From assembly GCA_023460615.1 (NCBI GenBank), contig JAEWPL010000293.1:1-12447 (forward strand): DNA of 12,447 nucleotides, given 5' to 3'. This document shows positions 7,454 to 12,447 of this stretch, piece after piece; positions within the stretch are counted from its first letter, which is position 1; each line of letters starts with the position of its first letter. Origin of the DNA: Pseudomonadota bacterium. GTDB lineage: Bacteria > Pseudomonadota > Gammaproteobacteria > Enterobacterales > Succinivibrionaceae. Below the pieces are notes generated by a model. It did no database searches. It was not told the origin of the DNA and worked only from the letters and a program-made list of their open reading frames with translations. Both the position numbers and the translations under genes were made by a program.

Positions 7454-7484
7454 CTAGCATCAACAAAGTATTTGTTGATGCTAG
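7454..7484. terminator. Long hairpin between convergent genes, putative bidirectional terminator
   Basis: CTAGCATCAACAAA (7454-7467) and its exact complement TTTGTTGATGCTAG (7471-7484) form a perfect 14-bp stem with a 3-base loop. It sits between the stop codons of two convergent genes (7437 and 7492). Neither strand has a strong T-run after the stem, so it is an atypical intrinsic terminator. It could also serve as an mRNA 3'-end barrier for both transcripts. Confidence 0.6.
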
Positions 7485-7491
7485 TAAAAAT

Positions 7492-8433
7492 TTAGATTTG
7501 TTTTGGCTTATCACTATTGTCAGAACTGTTGTCTAAACTATCTTCTGTTTTAGTTTTAGACTTTTTCTCTTTAATAGTAGTTTCAAAGTCGCTCTTTGAA
7601 GAGTCGTCTTCTTTAAGATCTTCTTTTGCAAGTTTGCCTTCAATACTAGATTTTTTCTCATCTGTTTTATTGTCTACAATCTTGATATGAGCTTGACTCT
7701 TTTTAATCTTAGCTTCTTTTTTCAAAGCCTTAGTTTTTTCTTCAGAGTTGCTATTTAAAACAGACATAGCTTCATCAGTGGTCTCTTTAATAGTATCAAA
7801 CTGATCTTCAGGACCAATCTCTTTCATTAAAAGATGGATAAAGGTTATCATATCATTAAAGAAAGTCTTATCTACATGCTCAAAAGCACGATACAACTCA
7901 CCACCTTTGTAACTGAAGGTCACACCAGGAGCTGACAAATTGTAGAAAGTAGATACAGGAATTGGGCACTCGTCTTTTAGTGCTTTTAAAGCCATATCAA
8001 TGCCTACAGGACGAATAAAACAGTTATCGTTAGCAGGGCATTCATTCTCAATATTTAATTGATGACTATGATCTTTATTAAACTCCTCAACCGCACGATT
8101 TAACTTAATGTAAATCTCTCGGTCTTGAGCATTATTGCGTCTTAATTGTTGTTGTGGAATAAAGTCATTACCAAAGAATATCACCACAGAAGGTCTTGGT
8201 AATCTAGCAAGTTCATTCAAGCGCTCAATTACGGTTTTGATGATATCGTGGTTTGATAAATCCTCATTAGCGCATTTTTGAATTAAGCCTTCAATGGCTG
8301 ATTTTAAATTGCCTTTATAATGATAACTTGCTCTCATAAACAAATCAGAGAAAGATAAAACCTCAGCTTCTCGAGTAGTGTTAAAAGGCTCAAGATCATT
8401 GATCTTACAGAAAAGGTTTTCTCTGTCTTCCAT
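7492..8433 (-). CDS. RocB-like M20-family protein, C-terminal half (split gene)
   Basis: From ATG at 8433 this frame gives 313 residues, but it lies in the same frame as the 9417-8476 ORF and continues its homology. The first 205 residues resemble the C-terminal part of the RocB (arginine utilization, M20-like) family. Matches are EVLSFSDLFMRA (24-35), LPRPSVVIFFGNDFIP (78-93, the family's P-x-VVLF-x-PPxxP strand), FIRPVGIDMAL (139-149, the SDLSY region) and PIPVSTFYNLSAPG (157-170, where the family has P-x-LNxGPxGxDxH). The terminal metal-binding His of that last motif appears replaced, near S174. Residues from about 210 to 313 are a Lys/Glu/Ser-rich, low-complexity tail with no family counterpart. 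No Shine-Dalgarno precedes the ATG, so independent translation is doubtful. The 14 codons between TAA and this ATG (KQVCASAIEKSAFY) fit the family helix, so this half is probably the downstream piece of one interrupted gene. Confidence 0.6.
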   Translation of the reverse strand: MEDRENLFCKINDLEPFNTTREAEVLSFSDLFMRASYHYKGNLKSAIEGLIQKCANEDLSNHDIIKTVIERLNELARLPRPSVVIFFGNDFIPQQQLRRNNAQDREIYIKLNRAVEEFNKDHSHQLNIENECPANDNCFIRPVGIDMALKALKDECPIPVSTFYNLSAPGVTFSYKGGELYRAFEHVDKTFFNDMITFIHLLMKEIGPEDQFDTIKETTDEAMSVLNSNSEEKTKALKKEAKIKKSQAHIKIVDNKTDEKKSSIEGKLAKEDLKEDDSSKSDFETTIKEKKSKTKTEDSLDNSSDNSDKPKQI

Positions 8434-8478
8434 ATAGAAAGCAGACTTTTCAATGGCGCTTGCGCAAACCTGTTTTTA
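8434..8478 (-). other. In-frame TAA and linking codons inside the RocB-like gene
   Basis: The upstream half ends LLDLLEN-TAA (8478-8476). The same frame then runs open as KQVCASAIEKSAFY into the Met of the downstream half. No frameshift is needed: a single codon separates about 313 from about 327 residues. The linking residues look like the continuation of an amphipathic helix found in RocB relatives. Confidence 0.8.
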
Positions 8479-9417
8479 GTTCTCTAATAAATCTAGGAGG
8501 TTTAAGTTAATAAAAGGGAAGTTGTAACTTAAATGCACTACATCAGGCGTATTAGGTGAACGGTTGTTGTAAGAGTGCAAATAATTGAAAGTAGGCGCAA
8601 TGGCACTACGAGAAATATTCTGCGTGATCTTTGCATTAAGCTCAATTTCTTCAATGATTTTTGAAGCAATTAAGGTAGGGGAGAAGCCTTTAAAAGGCTG
8701 CTCTGAGTCAGTACCTTCACCTAGAATGTAGAAACCAGCTTCAACTTTACCCATGTTTGCAGTGTAAATACTAATGTTGTTAGGATCTTTATTAGTAGAT
8801 TCTGGCTTAAAAGATAAAGCTAAAGTTAACTCAATGTTCTCATCATTAATGATGTTATGAATATAAGGAAGGCAAGTACGGATACCACAGTGTCCATCTA
8901 AAGATTCACTGTTACATACAAATATCAAATTGCAAGGTAATTCCCACAATCTTTCAGTGTAGTACTTAAGCAAAATTAACATGCCTGCAATAGGCGATTT
9001 GTTTTCAAAACTACCTAAGCCGTAAATGTTGTTATCATTCTCAAGATCTTGCTTTTGATTTTGAGTAATAGCAATATTCTTTAATTTGTTTTTAAGCTCT
9101 TCTGATTTGAAAGCATAGGACTTTAGAGTACCGAAAACCTCATTTGAGGAGGTATCAGTATTGCAAAGTACTACTAAAGTTTGAGTAGTAAGTACATCAC
9201 GTCTTACAAAAGCGATAAAAGAGTGATTCTTTTGATCATCATGAGTGATGTATTTTAAAAAGTTTGGGTGATTTTTAAAGTAGGTAAATTCAGAAACCGT
9301 ATTGTAGATGGTTCGGTTAATGATTTCATCACCATTGGTTCTAGTGATACTAGGTATAGCAATCAGCCACTTTAAAACGGCTAATGACTCTTCGCAAAAA
9401 TCTTCTTCACTTAACAC
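8476..9417 (-). CDS. RocB-like M20-family protein, N-terminal half ending at an in-frame stop
   Basis: The 313 residues from GTG at 9417 (AAGGA 6 bases before) match the N-terminal M20 peptidase-like part of RocB proteins, which in full are about 550 residues. Matches are SLAVLKWLIAIPSITRTNGD (11-30), SFIAFVRR, LVVLCNTDTSS (81-91, family HLDT), FGTLKSYAF, IYGLGSFENKSP (131-142, family GRGxxDMKSG), LIFVCNSESLDGHCGIR (164-180, family DEExxSxGxR) and NMGKVEAGFYILGEGTDSEQPFKG. RocB is linked to arginine/amino-acid breakdown in Bacillus, but its exact reaction is not settled. Here the metal-site His is N86, the bridging Asp is E138 and a ligand Glu is S172 by my alignment, so catalysis is doubtful. 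The frame stops with TAA at 8476-8478 in the middle of the homologous region. It begins 11 bases after the MepM-like gene, so the two are probably co-transcribed. Confidence 0.65.
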   Translation of the reverse strand: MLSEEDFCEESLAVLKWLIAIPSITRTNGDEIINRTIYNTVSEFTYFKNHPNFLKYITHDDQKNHSFIAFVRRDVLTTQTLVVLCNTDTSSNEVFGTLKSYAFKSEELKNKLKNIAITQNQKQDLENDNNIYGLGSFENKSPIAGMLILLKYYTERLWELPCNLIFVCNSESLDGHCGIRTCLPYIHNIINDENIELTLALSFKPESTNKDPNNISIYTANMGKVEAGFYILGEGTDSEQPFKGFSPTLIASKIIEEIELNAKITQNISRSAIAPTFNYLHSYNNRSPNTPDVVHLSYNFPFINLNLLDLLEN

Positions 9418-9428
9418 GATATGTCCTT

Positions 9429-11273
9429 TTATTCTTGGCGTATAGCTAGGGCATTTTTATACAATTCTGACTTTAACACCATTACAGTGTCATCAAAATG
9501 TTTTTTTAAACTCTTAGCAACTTCAGGGCTTCCTGATGGCAAGTCTACTTTTAAAGGATCAACTGCACGTCCATTTACGTGCACCTCATAATGAAGATGA
9601 GGACCTGTAGAATTGCCTGTATTACCTGACTTTGCAATCATTTGACCTATATAAACTTGTTGACCTTTTTGTACATCAAATTTAGATAAGTGCATGTAAA
9701 CTGTCTTATAACCACCCTTATGGGAAATAATTACGGTATAGCCACCACCACGCATGTAACTTGCGTAAGTTACCACACCATCAGCTGGAGCATAGATAGG
9801 AGTACCGATTCTTAATTTGAAATCCACACCATAGTGAGGACGTATTCTCTTGTTAATAGGGTGGTAACGCTTTAAATTAAATTGGGAATTAACCACAATT
9901 TGACCAGAGATTGGGAAACGTCTAAAAGCACCAGTTTGTGGCTGATAGTCATGCTCTTCATAGAAGATATGTGTCTTAGGGTGCTTGAATAAACTAATGT
10001 TACCGTACTTTTGTGAATCAATCACAATTGCACTAATGGAGGCTTGAGTACCAATACCGTTGAATAAGACTCTGAAAGTATCATTAGCTTTAAGTTGTCT
10101 AAAGTTAACTTTACCTTGGTATTGATTTTTAATAGTGGCAATTTCGGCTCTAGATAAACCTAAGCGTTTAGCTGCACTATCAAAAGACTCACGTCTATTG
10201 ATGGTACCGATAATTAAACGAGGTCTAGTTTTATCAAGCTGAAGTTTTCTCTCAAGCTCTGCTTTGGCAGCAAGTTTTTCTTCTTCTAACTTTTTTGCAA
10301 GTAGCTGTTTTTCTCTTTCAGCTTTGTTTTTGGCAATCAACTCTTGCTGTTTTAGCTCTCTTTCTTTTTGTGCTTCAATAAAGGAAGGAAGTGTTGTAGA
10401 TTTTTCTACATTAGTAGGTTTCAAATCTTCAAATTGAGCAAATAAAGTTTCTTTTGATTCAAGATAGGTATTGTTCTGATCATCACGCAAGAAACGTACT
10501 TGCATGCCATTAGCCTGTGGAATTGCTATTTCTTGAATATCGTTGTTTGAATCAATTAAAAATTGTATTTTTGTTCCTACCTCAAGATTTAAAGAATCTT
10601 TTTTGGCAACCGCCATGATCTTCTTTAACTCGTTATTATCAAGATTGAGGTAGTTAAAAATCTTGTATAAAGAATCACCTTTACGTACTGTCTGTTCATA
10701 CCATTTAGCATCATTCTTTTGCTCCATGATACGAGCTTGCATTTGTGCTACAGCTAGGGATATTTCTTGTTTTTCATCTACTGAAGTTGTGGTATCAGTT
10801 TTATCTTTTTGTGTAGGTTCAATAGCGGTAGCTTTAAATTTCTCTTTTACAGATGGAATGTGAGCACTTAAATTAACTTGTGCACTTGAGTTTGATTTAT
10901 CCTCTGAGGCAAAACTTTCATCAACATCATTACTTGCAAGTAAGGCTTCAGGTACAATTTCATCATCGTAGTTTTCCTCAGATCCAGCTGTCGAGGCAAT
11001 TTCTAAGTTTTGTTCTGAAACTTGTTCATTGTTAGTTAAGTAAGCTTGTTCAAACTTTTTGTTTTGTTCGACTCTTCCTGCAGTAAAAGCACTAAAAGGG
11101 GAGGCTTCAATAGGAACTAACTGACCAAATGGTAGGGCGAGTAATATACTAATAACACCAATAGAAAAAATACCGAAGACGTGTTTACTTGGCAGTAAAA
11201 TTGAGCCTGTTTCACGTTCTACAGCTATATAATCTTCAGTTATATTTCTTTTTGTTATTTTAATATTAATCAT
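9429..11273 (-). CDS. MepM-like murein DD-endopeptidase (OapA/LysM-like plus M23)
   Basis: This is an envelope-anchored peptidase that would cut peptide cross-links in peptidoglycan during cell-wall growth. Numbering is from the ATG at 11273 (614 residues). Residues 1-30 are cytoplasmic, 31-54 form one membrane segment (VFGIFSIGVISILLALPFG), and 60-190 are a low-complexity acidic linker. A LysM/OapA-like domain follows at about 191-241 (YEQTVRKGDSLYKIFNYLNL). A Lys/Glu/Ala coiled coil spans roughly 298-346, and a second SH3-like region starts at RPRLIIGTINRRESFDSAAKRLGL. The M23 domain lies at about 451-575 and has the full catalytic set: HYGVD (H480, D484), MHLSK (H528) and GPHLHYEV (H559, H561). 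The domain order is that of E. coli MepM (YebA, 440 residues), with insertions in the linker and coiled coil. The start is uncertain: ATG at 11273 has AAGG only 2 bases away, and an upstream GTG at 11291 has no ribosome binding site. The RocB-like ORF follows 11 bases downstream. Confidence 0.92.
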   Translation of the reverse strand: MINIKITKRNITEDYIAVERETGSILLPSKHVFGIFSIGVISILLALPFGQLVPIEASPFSAFTAGRVEQNKKFEQAYLTNNEQVSEQNLEIASTAGSEENYDDEIVPEALLASNDVDESFASEDKSNSSAQVNLSAHIPSVKEKFKATAIEPTQKDKTDTTTSVDEKQEISLAVAQMQARIMEQKNDAKWYEQTVRKGDSLYKIFNYLNLDNNELKKIMAVAKKDSLNLEVGTKIQFLIDSNNDIQEIAIPQANGMQVRFLRDDQNNTYLESKETLFAQFEDLKPTNVEKSTTLPSFIEAQKERELKQQELIAKNKAEREKQLLAKKLEEEKLAAKAELERKLQLDKTRPRLIIGTINRRESFDSAAKRLGLSRAEIATIKNQYQGKVNFRQLKANDTFRVLFNGIGTQASISAIVIDSQKYGNISLFKHPKTHIFYEEHDYQPQTGAFRRFPISGQIVVNSQFNLKRYHPINKRIRPHYGVDFKLRIGTPIYAPADGVVTYASYMRGGGYTVIISHKGGYKTVYMHLSKFDVQKGQQVYIGQMIAKSGNTGNSTGPHLHYEVHVNGRAVDPLKVDLPSGSPEVAKSLKKHFDDTVMVLKSELYKNALAIRQE

Positions 11274-11460
11274 AGCCTTAAATCTTATCACAATCTACGC
11301 TTTATTTTTGTGACTTTACATCTATTTATCGACGTAAATAGGCAAATTATTAGGATCAGCACAGAAAACAATTCACTCATTCGCATTTTGTATTCAGATA
11401 AGAATATAACTTTAATATTTGTTAAAATGATATAAACCAAGAAATATTGTAGATATTAGC

Positions 11461-11466
11461 TATAAT
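11461..11466 (+). promoter_or_regulatory. Possible -10 box of the AAA-ATPase_like gene
   Basis: TATAAT lies 33 bases before the ATG at 11499 on the plus strand, but no good -35 element is visible at 16-18 bases. The remainder of the divergent region 11274-11498 is AT-rich. I found no gene, clear hairpin or convincing promoter for the minus-strand peptidase in it. Confidence 0.3.
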
Positions 11467-11498
11467 TTGAAGAAACAACGGAATTTTATGGTGTCAAA

Positions 11499-12447
11499 AT
11501 GCTAAAACAGTTACCAGATTCAAATTCAAGATTTTTATCAATTAGAACAGAAAATTTAGTTTACATTGATAAAACTCGATTTATTGAAAAATATGAGAAT
11601 TTAAAAAAGTCTGTTAGTTTATTTTTAAGACCTCGTAGGTTTGGAAAGACTCTTTTTACGGAGATTCTGTTTTACTATTACGATCATTCCTTATGTGAGT
11701 TAGCTCAAAAACTATTTAAAGGTACTTACATCTACAACAAACCAACCTCATTAAAAAGCTCTTACGGCGTATTACGTTTTGATTTTTCTGGCTTTCAAAC
11801 AAATCAAGACTTAATAAGCAATGATGTAAAAATGGTTGCAACTATTTTTAAGACAAAAATAGTCGCTGGGATACTTGATTTTTATACTAGGTATCCAAAC
11901 TACATACCTTTTTACATTAGTGACTATGCCAAAGAAAGGAATATAAAACCTCTAGTCGCAATAAGAAGTTATTACTCTCAAGTAGAGAAGTTTCCAACTT
12001 CATCTATGATTATTGAGGACTTTTTTCTTTCTTTAAAAGAGAATGAATTTCCTTACAAACTCATGTTAATTATTGACGAATATGACAACTTTACTAATGA
12101 TATTTTAAGTAAAGATAAAAAGAGGTTTATAGAGATCGTTAATAAGCAGAGTGAGATGGGAGCTTTTTATAGTAATATTCGCTCTTATCACCAAGAAGGA
12201 ATTATTGATAGAGTGTTTATTACTGGTATTTTGCCAATAACAATGGATACTCTGATCTCAGGTTTTGTTTCTAGCAAAATTTCTTTTGATCCTAACCTAA
12301 ATGAGCTAGCTGGGTTTACAGATGATGAAGTTCTTGAGTTGCTTAAGGAGACAGTGGATTTTAAAAAGAGTAAGTATGCAGCTCCTTATCTAATGAAACT
12401 CATGAAGAGAAGGTATAACGGTTATAGTTTTGCAAAACGAGCCGAAA
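11499..12447 (+). CDS. AAA-ATPase_like family protein, N-terminal part (3' end outside window)
   Basis: The frame is open from ATG at 11499 to the window end (316 codons, no stop). The sequence has the layout of the AAA-ATPase_like family (PF09820, often joined to a C-terminal PD-(D/E)XK nuclease-like DUF1703 domain). It has YIDKTRFIE near the N-terminus, a P-loop variant LRPRRFGKTL at 43-52, GVLRFDFSGF at about 90-99, and Walker B-like MLIIDEYDNF at 189-198. IDRVFITGILPITMDTLISGF and ELAGFTDDEVLELL follow, and YNGYSF falls near the break. Such genes are abundant and often multi-copy in gut anaerobes; their function is unproven. The nuclease-like part, if present, would lie beyond the window. 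An ATG at 11488 gives only five codons before a stop and is rejected as the start. The gene is divergent from the MepM-like gene. Confidence 0.85.
   Translation, partial: MLKQLPDSNSRFLSIRTENLVYIDKTRFIEKYENLKKSVSLFLRPRRFGKTLFTEILFYYYDHSLCELAQKLFKGTYIYNKPTSLKSSYGVLRFDFSGFQTNQDLISNDVKMVATIFKTKIVAGILDFYTRYPNYIPFYISDYAKERNIKPLVAIRSYYSQVEKFPTSSMIIEDFFLSLKENEFPYKLMLIIDEYDNFTNDILSKDKKRFIEIVNKQSEMGAFYSNIRSYHQEGIIDRVFITGILPITMDTLISGFVSSKISFDPNLNELAGFTDDEVLELLKETVDFKKSKYAAPYLMKLMKRRYNGYSFAKRAE

Noticed and set aside
8476..8478. Reassignment of TAA to a sense codon in this organism
   Set aside because: TAA is the normal stop of several intact genes here (830-1642, potH, the MepM-like gene), so only a local event can explain the split gene.
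10663..10863. Plus-strand frame of 66 codons inside the MepM-like gene
   Set aside because: It lies wholly antisense to a well-supported gene, and the Cys-rich content reflects the reverse complement of its codons.
1..12447. CRISPR array, tRNA, rRNA, transposase or toxin-antitoxin pair
   Set aside because: Reading both strands showed no regular spaced repeats, no cloverleaf or rRNA segments, no transposase motifs and no paired small genes.

Overview
The window looks like a chromosomal segment from an AT-rich gammaproteobacterium. Prs, PotG, PotH, PotI and the MepM-type endopeptidase all resemble enterobacterial proteins closely over their full length. The low GC, the AAA-ATPase_like gene and the mixed housekeeping content would fit a gut or rumen anaerobe such as Succinivibrionaceae. 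That placement is an inference; no rRNA or other taxonomic marker is present.

Layout, left to right. (1) The first 745 bases hold the 5' part of an NhaC-family Na+/H+ antiporter on the minus strand, cut by the window edge. (2) A minus-strand SprA-related putative metallopeptidase (HENAH motif) follows at 830-1642. (3) prs, for PRPP synthetase, lies at 1828-2781 on the minus strand and ends at a strong intrinsic terminator. (4) A polyamine ABC transporter operon, potG-potH-potI, is transcribed leftward (6017 to 2936). It has a recognisable promoter before potG but no potF (substrate-binding protein) here. (5) A plus-strand gene at 6262-7437 has the iron-containing alcohol dehydrogenase fold but appears to lack all four metal ligands. 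(6) Convergent to it is a minus-strand block. A MepM-like LysM/M23 murein endopeptidase (11273-9429) is followed 11 bases later by a RocB-like M20-family protein (9417-7492). The RocB-like protein is split into two same-frame halves by a single in-frame TAA at 8476-8478. (7) The right edge holds the 5' part of a plus-strand AAA-ATPase_like (PF09820-type) gene from 11499.

Most of the window is ordinary housekeeping and transport: ion homeostasis, nucleotide precursor supply, polyamine uptake and cell-wall remodelling. The unusual part is 6262-9417. There, two convergent genes each encode a relative of a metal-dependent metabolic enzyme (Fe-ADH and RocB/M20) whose metal-binding residues look replaced, and one of them carries a stop codon inside a continuous homologous domain. 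These could be repurposed pseudoenzymes or genes in decay. The sequence alone does not decide this, and I see no clear new multi-gene defence or mobile system.

No tRNA, rRNA, CRISPR array or insertion sequence was recognised. No stretch longer than 300 bases lacks a gene. The main intergenic regions are 1643-1827, 2782-2935, 6018-6261 and 11274-11498.
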